Part shown: one piece after another, positions 1 through 5,246 of the stretch
Numbering within the stretch: the stretch's first letter is position 1
How the letters are laid out: each line of letters begins with the position of its first letter
Assembly: GCA_002402755.1 (NCBI GenBank)
Contig: DHGK01000148.1
Coordinates: forward strand, 1 to 5,246
DNA length: 5,246 nt
Source of the DNA: Planctomycetes bacterium UBA4800
GTDB taxonomy: Bacteria; Planctomycetota; UBA8108; UBA8890; UBA8898
Direction of reading: 5' to 3'
Position numbers and translations under genes: made by a program
Notes under the pieces: generated by a model
What the model saw: the letters and a program-made list of their open reading frames with translations, nothing else
What the model was told of the DNA's origin: nothing
Database searches by the model: none

Positions 1-700
1 CGGGGCCCGCGCGCATCAGCTCGAGAATGCGCGCCGCGACGTGCTCGACCTCGGCCACGTTCCGCGAGATCCCGCGGACGAGCTCGCGCCGCTCCGAGTC
101 GAACGTCTCGACGGCGAGCTCATCCAGGAAATCGCGAAGGACCGGCAGCGATCCGGAGAGCGTGCGCGCGCAATCGGCCAGCGACTCGTCGCGGGCGCGC
201 TCCAGCAGCATATCGTTCGTCACATCCTGGAATACGTACAGAAACCCGAGATCCTCCCGCATGACGTTCCGGACGGGCGCGCACTCGACGCGCAGCATCG
301 CGTTCCCCCTGGTGCGCAGCGCAATGCGCTCCCGATCGCGCCCGAGAGAATTCAGGCGGACGAGGGCCTCCCGCGGCTCGGCGCAGGCCCCCGCGACCGC
401 ATCCCACAGCGCCGCGGCCGGCGCGCGCAGGAAATCCTTCTCCTGCAGGTCGAACATCTCGCCCACGACGCGGTTCACGCCGAGCACCTCGCCGCTCTTC
501 CCCACGGCCGCCCGGCCCTGGCCGCCCGCGTGGAAGGCGGCCATGAAGAGCCCGCGCGTGTGCTCGCTGTCGCGAAAGAGCTCCTGGAAGCGGGAACGCG
601 TGCGCGCCGTGTGCCGCACGTGGAGGCGCCACACGACGACGAGCGCCGCGGCGACGATCGCGACGCCGATGCCTACGCCGATCGCAATTGCCGAAAGCAC
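1..700 (-). CDS. Membrane-anchored PAS-domain sensor protein, possibly histidine kinase-like (C-terminus beyond window)
   Basis: The minus-strand frame is open from base 700 to the left edge, giving 233 residues with no stop, so the C-terminus is missing. Seen: a hydrophobic segment at residues 2-24 followed by a basic stretch (RLHVRH), which reads as one inner-membrane anchor with the rest cytoplasmic. Residues about 46-161 look like a PAS domain: GEVLGVNRVVGEMF (70-83) is the usual 'G.i...N.a...lf' core, and the domain ends with FLYVFQDVT (153-161), the common terminal strand with the D-[IV]-T motif. Residues about 165-233 are helical. They have the spacing of a histidine-kinase dimerisation pair, but no histidine lies where the H-box would be. 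GTG at 700 is chosen as start because GGAGG (706-710) sits five bases upstream; a GTG at 706 overlaps that site. PAS assignment is fairly firm. The output domain (HATPase, GGDEF, SpoIIE-type or none) cannot be seen. It is transcribed divergently from the peptidase operon. Confidence 0.72.
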   Translation of the reverse strand, partial: MLSAIAIGVGIGVAIVAAALVVVWRLHVRHTARTRSRFQELFRDSEHTRGLFMAAFHAGGQGRAAVGKSGEVLGVNRVVGEMFDLQEKDFLRAPAAALWDAVAGACAEPREALVRLNSLGRDRERIALRTRGNAMLRVECAPVRNVMREDLGFLYVFQDVTNDMLLERARDESLADCARTLSGSLPVLRDFLDELAVETFDSERRELVRGISRNVAEVEHVAARILELMRAGP

Positions 701-705
701 ACGCA

Positions 706-710
706 CCTCC
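706..710 (-). promoter_or_regulatory. Shine-Dalgarno site of the PAS-domain gene
   Basis: Read on the minus strand this is GGAGG, five bases before the GTG at 700. It decides between the two in-frame GTG codons (706 and 700), because the first one overlaps the site itself. Confidence 0.6.
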
Positions 711-733
711 GCGGCGACAGCCGTTCCCCGAAC

Positions 734-762
734 GCGCCGGGCGCGGCGATGCGCCCGGGCGC
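734..762. repeat. GC-rich inverted repeat (hairpin) in the divergent intergenic region
   Basis: CCGGGCGC (737-744) pairs with GCGCCCGG (751-758) around the 6-base loop GGCGAT. With one bulged G at 759 the stem extends three more pairs (734-736 with 760-762). That gives about 11 G-C pairs in 29 bases. No T-tract follows on either strand, so it does not look like an intrinsic terminator. It would lie in the 5' leader of the PAS gene if transcription starts near 770, or act as an operator-like dyad. Chance palindromes are common at this GC content, so function is uncertain. Confidence 0.4.
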
Positions 763-906
763 CATCGCAAGCATACACGAGTCCTCGCCGGCGCGCCGGT
801 GCCCGCCGCGGCCCGCGCGCGCGGCGCGCGTTACCGGAATCGCCGCGCCCGCCTGGCGCGTTTCCGGCCCGTGCGGTATCGTGAGGATGCGCGCCCGGCG
901 CGCGCG

Positions 907-913
907 AAAGGAG
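907..913 (+). promoter_or_regulatory. Shine-Dalgarno site of the S46 peptidase gene
   Basis: AAAGGAG lies eight bases before the ATG at 922. The reading frame stays open far upstream, to about 688, so this site together with the signal peptide that begins at 922 is what fixes the start. Confidence 0.75.
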
Positions 914-921
914 ACCTGCCA

Positions 922-3018
922 ATGCACCGACGCTTCGTCATGCCCGCCCGCATCGCCTGCGCCGCCGCGCTCTGCGCGCTCGCGATCCCCGCCCCTCTCC
1001 CGGCCGACGAGGGCATGTGGCTCTTCAATGCGCTGCCCGCGGAGCGCCTGAAGGCGCGCCACGGCTTCGCGCCCTCGGCCGAGTGGACGAACCGCGTCAT
1101 GCGCAGCGCCTGCCGCCTCTCGAGCGGGGGCTCGGGCTCCTTCATCTCGCCCGACGGCCTCGTCCTGACGAACCACCACGTGGGCGCGAGCGTGCTCCTC
1201 AAGCTGAGCACGCCCGAGCGCAACCTCCTGAAGGAGGGGTTCGTCGCCCGGACGCGCGCCGAGGAGCTCGCGTGCCCCGACCTGGAGATCATCGCGCTCG
1301 CGCAGATCGAGGACGTGACCGCGCGCGTCAACGCGGCCGTGCCCGCGGGCGCGGATGCCGCGGCCGCCTTCGAAGCGCGCCGCACCGCCATCGCGCGGAT
1401 CGAGCAGGAGTCCCAGGATGCGACCGGAATGAAGAGCGAGGTCGTGATGCTCTACCGCGGCGGCCTGTACCACCTCTACCGGTATGCACGCTACGACGAG
1501 GTCACGCTCGTCATGGCGCCCGAGGAGGCGATCGCCTTCTTCGGGGGCGACCGGGACAACTTCGAGTTCCCGCGCTTCGATCTGGACATCTGCATCTTCC
1601 GCGTCCGCAAGGACGGCGTGCCCGCGCGGATCGAGCACTACCTGCCCATCCGGCGCGCGCCGCTCGCGGAGGGCGAGCTCGTGTTCGTCGCCGGCCACCC
1701 CGGCTCGACGCAGCGCCTCTTCACGCTCGACCACATGCGCTTCCTGCGCGACGTCGAGATGCCGTTCCGCCTCACGGAGCTCAACCGCCGCGAGGTCGCC
1801 ATGCAGCAGTTCTCGATGCGAACGGCAGAGAACGCGCGCGTCGCGCGCGACGACCTCTTCGGCGTCCAGAACTCGCGCAAGGCGATCCGCGGCATCCTCT
1901 CCGGTCTGCTCGATCCGCCGGTCCTGGCCGCGAAGGCCGCCGGGGAGGCCGCGCTCCGGGCCAGGGTCGCGGCCGATCCGGCGCTCGGCGCCTCGCTCGA
2001 TGACTGGGACGCGATCGCGCGCGGGCTCGAGGCGCTGCGAGGCTTCTACGGCGAGTACCAGGCGCTCGAAACCGGCCTCGCGTTCTGGTCGCGGCTGTAC
2101 GGCCACGCGCTCACGCTCGTCAGGCTCGCCGCGGAGAAGGAGAAGCCGAACGAGGAGCGCCTGCCCGGGTACCGGGAATCGGACATGCCGACGCTCGAGC
2201 TCAAGCTGTACTCGCCGGCGCCGATCTCGCCGGCGCTCGAGCAGGCCAAGCTGGCGCATTCGCTCGCCGTCTTCGCGACGGCGTTCGGCGGCGAGCATCC
2301 GCTCGTCCGCACGGTGCTCGCCGGCAAGTCGCCCGAGGCGCGCGCGGCCGAGCTGGCCCGCGGGACGGCGCTCGGCGGCGCCGGCGCCCGCAGGGAGATC
2401 GCGGCGGGCGGCGGCGCGGCCATCAAGGCCTCCGCCGACCCCATGATCGTCCTGGCCCGGACCGTGGATCCCTACGCGCGGGCCGTCCGGAAGCGCTACG
2501 AGGACCTGTACCAGAGCGTGGAGCGCGAGAGCTACGGGAGGATCGCGTCGGCGCTCTTCGCCATCCACGGCACGAGCGTCTACCCGGACGCCACGTACAC
2601 GCTGCGCCTCGCGTACGGCACGGTCAAGGGCACGACCGACCTCGGCATGCCCGTGCCGTTCGCGACGACCATCGGCGGCGCCTTCGAGCGCAGCGACGCG
2701 GCCGGGGGGCGGGATCCCTACGAGCTCCCGCCGCGCTGGCTCGCCGCGCGCGGGCGGCTCGCCCTCCAGACGCCGTTCAACTTCATCTGCACGGCGGACA
2801 TCATCGGCGGCAACTCGGGAAGCCCGGTGCTCGACCGCGACGCGAACGTCGTGGGTGTCATCTTCGACGGCAACCTGGACTCGCTCATCTGGGACATCGT
2901 GTACGTCGAGGATCCCGGCCGCGCCGTGGCGGTGGCCGCGCCGGCGATCCTGGAGGCGCTCGCGAAGGTGTACGGCGCGGACGCGCTCCTGCGGGAGCTT
3001 GCGCCCGGCATGCGCTAG
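922..3018 (+). CDS. Secreted family S46 serine dipeptidyl peptidase, DPP7-like
   Basis: The 698-residue product should remove dipeptides from the N-termini of oligopeptides outside the inner membrane. Seen: a signal peptide at residues 1-28 (basic MHRR, hydrophobic 11-26, cleavage probably after A28 before DEGMW, the usual S46 mature start). A chymotrypsin-like fold shows at SGGSGSF...GLVLTNHHVG, with catalytic H86. GGDRDNFEFPRFDLD contains D222, and GGNSGSPV contains S632. These match the family triad by motif and position (His86/Asp224/Ser657 in DAP BII). N213 and D649 match residues that anchor the substrate amine; the usual Trp after that Asn is F214. The S1 position, 18 residues after the Ser (Arg673 in P. 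gingivalis DPP11), is G650. Glycine there is typical of DPP7/DAP BII-type enzymes that prefer hydrophobic P1 residues. Residues roughly 270-540 fit the helical cap domain. Length is near the usual ~710-720. It is the first gene of a likely three-gene operon. Confidence 0.95.
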   Translation: MHRRFVMPARIACAAALCALAIPAPLPADEGMWLFNALPAERLKARHGFAPSAEWTNRVMRSACRLSSGGSGSFISPDGLVLTNHHVGASVLLKLSTPERNLLKEGFVARTRAEELACPDLEIIALAQIEDVTARVNAAVPAGADAAAAFEARRTAIARIEQESQDATGMKSEVVMLYRGGLYHLYRYARYDEVTLVMAPEEAIAFFGGDRDNFEFPRFDLDICIFRVRKDGVPARIEHYLPIRRAPLAEGELVFVAGHPGSTQRLFTLDHMRFLRDVEMPFRLTELNRREVAMQQFSMRTAENARVARDDLFGVQNSRKAIRGILSGLLDPPVLAAKAAGEAALRARVAADPALGASLDDWDAIARGLEALRGFYGEYQALETGLAFWSRLYGHALTLVRLAAEKEKPNEERLPGYRESDMPTLELKLYSPAPISPALEQAKLAHSLAVFATAFGGEHPLVRTVLAGKSPEARAAELARGTALGGAGARREIAAGGGAAIKASADPMIVLARTVDPYARAVRKRYEDLYQSVERESYGRIASALFAIHGTSVYPDATYTLRLAYGTVKGTTDLGMPVPFATTIGGAFERSDAAGGRDPYELPPRWLAARGRLALQTPFNFICTADIIGGNSGSPVLDRDANVVGVIFDGNLDSLIWDIVYVEDPGRAVAVAAPAILEALAKVYGADALLRELAPGMR

Positions 3019-3028
3019 CCGCCGGCGC

Positions 3029-3032
3029 GGAG
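3029..3032 (+). promoter_or_regulatory. Shine-Dalgarno site of the TSUP exporter gene
   Basis: GGAG ends seven bases before the GTG at 3040. It supports this GTG over the next in-frame ATG at 3079, which would fall inside the first membrane segment. Confidence 0.55.
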
Positions 3033-3039
3033 ACGCGGC

Positions 3040-3870
3040 GTGGAGATCACGACCCAGACGTTCCTGCTGCTCCTCTCGATGGCATTCGCGTGCGAGTTCA
3101 TCGACTCGGCCGCGGGCATGGGCTACGGAACGATCCTCGCGCCGCTGCTCATCGCGCTGGGCTTCGCCCCCCACGCGGCCGTGCCCGCCGTACTGATCTC
3201 GCAGGCGTTCGGCGGGCTCGCGGCGTCGATCTTCCACCACCGGTTCGAGAACGTGTCCTTCGCCAGGGACTCGCGCGACCTCAAGGTCGTGCTCGTGATC
3301 AGCGCCCTGGGCATCGTCGCGACCATCGCCGGCGCGCTGGTCTCGGTGAACCTCCCGGCCGCCGCGCTGAAAACGTACATCGGCGTGCTCGTCACGATCA
3401 TGGGCATTCTCGTCATCGCCGGCCGGCCGGCGGCGTTCGCGTGGAAGAAGATCGTGGGCCTGGCCCTGCTGAGCGCCTTCAACAAGGGCATCTCGGGGGG
3501 CGGCTTCGGCCCGGTCGTCACCGGCGGGCAGATCATCGCCGGCGAGCGGCGGCGCGCCGCCGTGGGCATAACGACGCTCGCGGAGGTGCCGATCTGCATC
3601 TGCGCCTTCGCGGCCTACATCCTCGGGCGGACGGCGAACGAGGCGCAGGGCCGCGTCCTCGACATGCCGGTCGCGGATTTCTTCCGGACGATGTTCTCCC
3701 CCGGCATGCTCCCGTGGGAGCTCATGCTGGCGCTGATCGTCGGCGCGACGCTCGTGACGCCGTTCGGGGCGTTCACGACGCGCGCGCTGAAGCGCGAGGG
3801 CGCGCACTACGCGATCGGCGGCCTGATGCTCCTTGAGGGCGCGTACACGATGATCAGCCTCCTCGGGTGA
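3040..3870 (+). CDS. TSUP family (TauE/SafE-type) membrane anion exporter
   Basis: The 276-residue, strongly hydrophobic protein has the length and two-half layout of the TSUP (TauE/SafE, formerly DUF81) family. Known members move sulfite, sulfoacetate and other small organosulfur or organic anions across the inner membrane. Seen: the first half opens with CEFIDSAAGMGYGTILAPLL (18-37), the N-terminal glycine signature. The second half repeats it as NKGISGGGFGPVVTGGQ (148-164). Further hydrophobic segments lie around 46-65, 83-103, 112-128, 138-147, 173-196, 225-245 and 257-275, about eight in all. The GTG start is supported by GGAG at 3029-3032. The gene begins 21 bases after the peptidase stop and ends 3 bases before the next ATG, so the three genes are probably co-transcribed. 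Family assignment is strong. The substrate is unknown, and 'sulfite exporter' is only the family label. Confidence 0.9.
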   Translation: MEITTQTFLLLLSMAFACEFIDSAAGMGYGTILAPLLIALGFAPHAAVPAVLISQAFGGLAASIFHHRFENVSFARDSRDLKVVLVISALGIVATIAGALVSVNLPAAALKTYIGVLVTIMGILVIAGRPAAFAWKKIVGLALLSAFNKGISGGGFGPVVTGGQIIAGERRRAAVGITTLAEVPICICAFAAYILGRTANEAQGRVLDMPVADFFRTMFSPGMLPWELMLALIVGATLVTPFGAFTTRALKREGAHYAIGGLMLLEGAYTMISLLG

Positions 3871-3873
3871 CCG

Positions 3874-5007
3874 ATGCGAAACCTCCCCTGCCTTTGCGTC
3901 TCGTGCCTCCTGGCAACGCAATGCGCCGCGGCGCCGGCCGCGGAGGCGCGCGTCCCGACCGTTGTCTGGGACCGAAATTCCGCCGTGACCGTGGATCCGT
4001 ACGGCGTGTATCCGCGCATGGCGCGCACGGCGCGCGGCGACATCCTGTGCGCGTTCGACGCGCAGGGGAAGACCTGGGTCAGGCGCAGCGTCGATGACGG
4101 CCGGACCTGGGGCGCGCGCGTGCTCGCCGCGTCGTGCGACCACGGCGCGGCGACGAACGGCGAACTGCTCGTCCTGCCCGGCGGCCGCATCCTGCTCCCC
4201 TACAACGAGCGGCCGAACGACGGAATCCACCCCTTCGCGATCCGCCTCGCGGCGAGCGACGATGATGGGAACACGTGGCGCGACTGCGGGGAGGTCTACC
4301 GGGCCGGCGCGGAATTCGAGAACGGGTGCTGGGAACCGGCGGCGGTCGCGCTCCCCTCGGGCGAGATCCAGCTCTTCTTCGCCAACGAGGGGCCGTACCG
4401 CGCGACGAGCGAGCAGGAGATCACGCTCCTGCGCTCGGGCGATCGGGGCACGACGTGGACGCCGCCCGCGACCGTCAGCTTCCGCAAGGGATGCCGCGAC
4501 GGCATGCCCGTCCCGCTCGTGCTCGCGGGAGGCAAGGGCATCGTCATCGCGATCGAGGACAACGGCCTGGGAGGCGCGTTCAAGCCTGCCATCGTCCACA
4601 CGCCGGCGTCGCAGAACTGGTACGGCGAACCCGCCGGCGGGGCAAGCCCTCGCCGCCGGGGCGCGCTCAGGCACCCGCTCCCGCCCGAGGTCTACGCGGG
4701 CGCACCGTACATCCGGCAGATGCCGGGCGGCGAGACGGTACTGTCCTGCCAGAGCGACGAGGGCGGCCGCGCGAGGCCGCAGATGGTCGTCTACGTCGGC
4801 GACGCCGCCGCGCGGAACTTCGACGGCAGGTCCGTGCCGTTCGAGCAGCCGCCCGACAAGGGCGCCTACTGGGGCTCGCTCTTCGTCAAGGACGCCGCGA
4901 CCGTCACGGCCGTCGCGTCCCTGCGGGGCGGCGGCGTCAGGGCGATCGACGGCCGCCTCGGCGAGACGCCGTGCGAGGCGTGCGCGCGCGGGAAGGGGAC
5001 GCGATAG
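3874..5007 (+). CDS. Exported BNR/Asp-box beta-propeller protein (sialidase- or GH93-like fold)
   Basis: The 377-residue product is probably a secreted glycosidase or sugar-binding protein. Seen: an N-terminal export signal (hydrophobic 7-20, Ala-rich to A25). It is Cys-rich, but C17 follows Q rather than a G/A/S, so a lipobox is poor. Three exact Asp-boxes (SxDxGxTW) lie at 72-79, 128-135 and 188-195, spaced 56 and 60 residues, the pattern of sialidase-fold propellers. YPRMARTARGDIL (46-58) resembles the first-blade arginine motif of sialidases. CWEPAAVALPSGEIQLFFANE spans 152-172 and RDGMPVPLVL 208-217; both recall exo-arabinanase (GH93)-type and generic BNR proteins more than classical GH33 enzymes. 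I cannot locate a full sialidase arginine triad and Tyr/Glu pair, so the activity is open. The ATG lies 3 bases after the exporter stop, with only a weak GGGTGA (3865-3870) ahead, which suggests translational coupling. Residues 360-377 look like an unstructured basic tail. Confidence 0.85.
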   Translation: MRNLPCLCVSCLLATQCAAAPAAEARVPTVVWDRNSAVTVDPYGVYPRMARTARGDILCAFDAQGKTWVRRSVDDGRTWGARVLAASCDHGAATNGELLVLPGGRILLPYNERPNDGIHPFAIRLAASDDDGNTWRDCGEVYRAGAEFENGCWEPAAVALPSGEIQLFFANEGPYRATSEQEITLLRSGDRGTTWTPPATVSFRKGCRDGMPVPLVLAGGKGIVIAIEDNGLGGAFKPAIVHTPASQNWYGEPAGGASPRRRGALRHPLPPEVYAGAPYIRQMPGGETVLSCQSDEGGRARPQMVVYVGDAAARNFDGRSVPFEQPPDKGAYWGSLFVKDAATVTAVASLRGGGVRAIDGRLGETPCEACARGKGTR

Positions 5008-5070
5008 CCCGGCGCGCACCGCCGGCCGGCATCCGCGCCCGCCCGCCCTACGCTCCGGCAGCCGCCGAAG

Positions 5071-5207
5071 CGTAACCGTTCACAGGGCATCCCGAACACG
5101 CGAATCTGCGCCTTCAGTCCATCACATTCCGGCGTCCTTCGCGGTGCCCGTTCTGACTCACCACAGAGAAGACAGAGGGCACGGAGAACGGAACGTGAGA
5201 CGTTACG
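5071..5207. repeat. Weak inverted repeats bracketing the 9-bp repeat
   Basis: CGTAACCGTTCAC (5071-5083) and the reverse complement of GTGAGACGTTACG (5195-5207) agree at 10 of 13 positions, with the outer CGTAAC identical. They enclose about 110 bases of lower GC that include the 9-bp repeat. This could mark a small non-coding repetitive element, but the match is short enough to be chance. Confidence 0.25.
5162..5188. repeat. Degenerate 9-bp tandem repeat, CACAGAGAA-type, three units
   Basis: Three adjacent 9-base units are visible: CACAGAGAA (5162-5170), GACAGAGGG (5171-5179) and CACGGAGAA (5180-5188). All share the core AC[AG]GAG at the same phase. A decayed fourth unit may follow (CGGAACGTG). 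The run is purine-rich on the plus strand and much poorer in GC than its surroundings. From memory, similar CACAGAG-type 9-base-period tracts recur in intergenic DNA of many environmental bacteria. I have not verified that for this genome. Confidence 0.55.
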
Positions 5208-5246
5208 CGGCGCCGTGTCACGTGCGGCGGTCTCCCTTTTCTTCTC

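Larger units (their letters stand above)
701..921. other. Divergent intergenic region between the PAS gene and the peptidase operon
   Basis: This 221-base region lies between two divergent start codons and must carry the promoters for both directions. I see no convincing -35/-10 pair on either strand. The least bad -10-like hexamers are TATCGT (877-882, plus strand) and TATGCT (775-770, minus strand), neither with a credible -35 at 16-18 bases. It contains a GC hairpin (734-762), a 12-bp perfect palindrome CCGGCGCGCCGG (788-799) and an almost pure C/G run (811-830). No small ORF here has a supporting ribosome site. Confidence 0.5.
5008..5246. other. 3' intergenic region without a gene
   Basis: After the Asp-box gene no frame on either strand shows a credible start, ribosome site and protein-like composition. 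Bases 5008-5070 are still very GC-rich and include the palindrome GCCGGCCGGC (5021-5030). From 5071 onward G+C drops to about 61% by hand count. That part contains a 9-bp-period repeat (5162-5188) between weak inverted repeats (5071-5083 and 5195-5207). No clear terminator follows the operon. The window ends in a pyrimidine-rich run (5231-5246). Confidence 0.6.

Noticed and set aside
120..770. Open frames on both strands over the PAS gene (minus 120-770, plus 27-884 and 41-1051)
   Set aside because: Their translations are Arg-rich and lack recognisable motifs, whereas the minus-strand frame from 700 gives a membrane segment and a PAS core.
788..799. Perfect 12-bp palindrome CCGGCGCGCCGG
   Set aside because: Short C/G-only palindromes are expected by chance at this base composition, and it does not extend beyond 12 bases.
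688..921. N-terminal extension of the peptidase frame to the upstream start at 688
   Set aside because: The extension is Arg/Ala-rich, overlaps the start of the divergent PAS gene and would bury the signal peptide. The ATG at 922 has a good ribosome site and begins a normal Sec signal.
2212..2236. Short direct repeat CTCGCCGGCG appearing twice
   Set aside because: It lies inside the peptidase coding region and simply encodes two Ser-Pro-Ala stretches with the same GC-rich codons.
673..5019. A minus-strand open frame of 1448 codons running antisense to all three plus-strand genes
   Set aside because: It is Arg/Ala/Glu/Asp-rich low-complexity sequence with no domain-like motifs. Long stop-free antisense frames are expected when third codon positions are nearly all G or C. 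The plus-strand genes carry clear family motifs.
4866..5099. Small minus-strand frame of 77 codons at the 3' end of the Asp-box gene
   Set aside because: It mostly overlaps the Asp-box gene antisense, has no ribosome site that I can see and has shadow-like composition.
5211..5240. Possible intrinsic terminator: CGCCG (5211-5215) with CGGCG (5225-5229), then CTTTT
   Set aside because: The stem has only five Watson-Crick pairs, the T-run starts eight bases after the stem, and it lies more than 200 bases beyond the operon's last stop.

Overview
The window is a GC-rich stretch (about 75-83% G+C in two sampled coding lines, about 61% in the last 176 bases) from a bacterium that secretes proteins. 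Signal peptides, a periplasmic-type S46 dipeptidyl peptidase and a sialidase-fold BNR protein suggest a Gram-negative scavenger of proteins and glycans. An uncultured member of the Planctomycetota/Verrucomicrobiota/Kiritimatiellota group would fit, but the sequence alone does not settle the phylum, and Acidobacteriota, Gemmatimonadota or deltaproteobacterial lineages remain possible.

Layout. Bases 1-700 (minus strand) hold the N-terminal part of a membrane-anchored PAS-domain signalling protein that runs off the left edge. Bases 701-921 are a divergent intergenic region with a strong GC hairpin. Three plus-strand genes follow and probably form one operon: 922-3018, a secreted family S46 serine dipeptidyl peptidase (DPP7-like by its S1-pocket residue); 3040-3870, a TSUP/TauE-SafE-type membrane exporter, 21 bases downstream; and 3874-5007, an exported BNR/Asp-box beta-propeller protein (sialidase or exo-arabinanase fold), 3 bases downstream. 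Bases 5008-5246 carry no gene. They hold a short degenerate 9-bp-period repeat (CACAGAGAA-like units) between weak inverted repeats, in DNA of clearly lower GC.

How the genes may work together. The peptidase clips dipeptides from oligopeptides, and the Asp-box protein probably binds or cleaves a sugar or glycoconjugate. Together they look like glycoprotein or detritus processing outside the inner membrane. The TSUP protein between them would move a small, often sulfur-containing, organic or inorganic anion across the inner membrane. This joint role is inferred from spacing and family knowledge only. The divergent PAS protein could be a sensor for the operon, but no receiver or regulator is visible here.

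No RNA gene, CRISPR array, insertion sequence or clear novel system is visible. The best leads are a histidine-kinase-like dimerisation region without its phosphoacceptor histidine, the unusual operon composition, the unplaced Asp-box enzyme and the 3' intergenic repeat.
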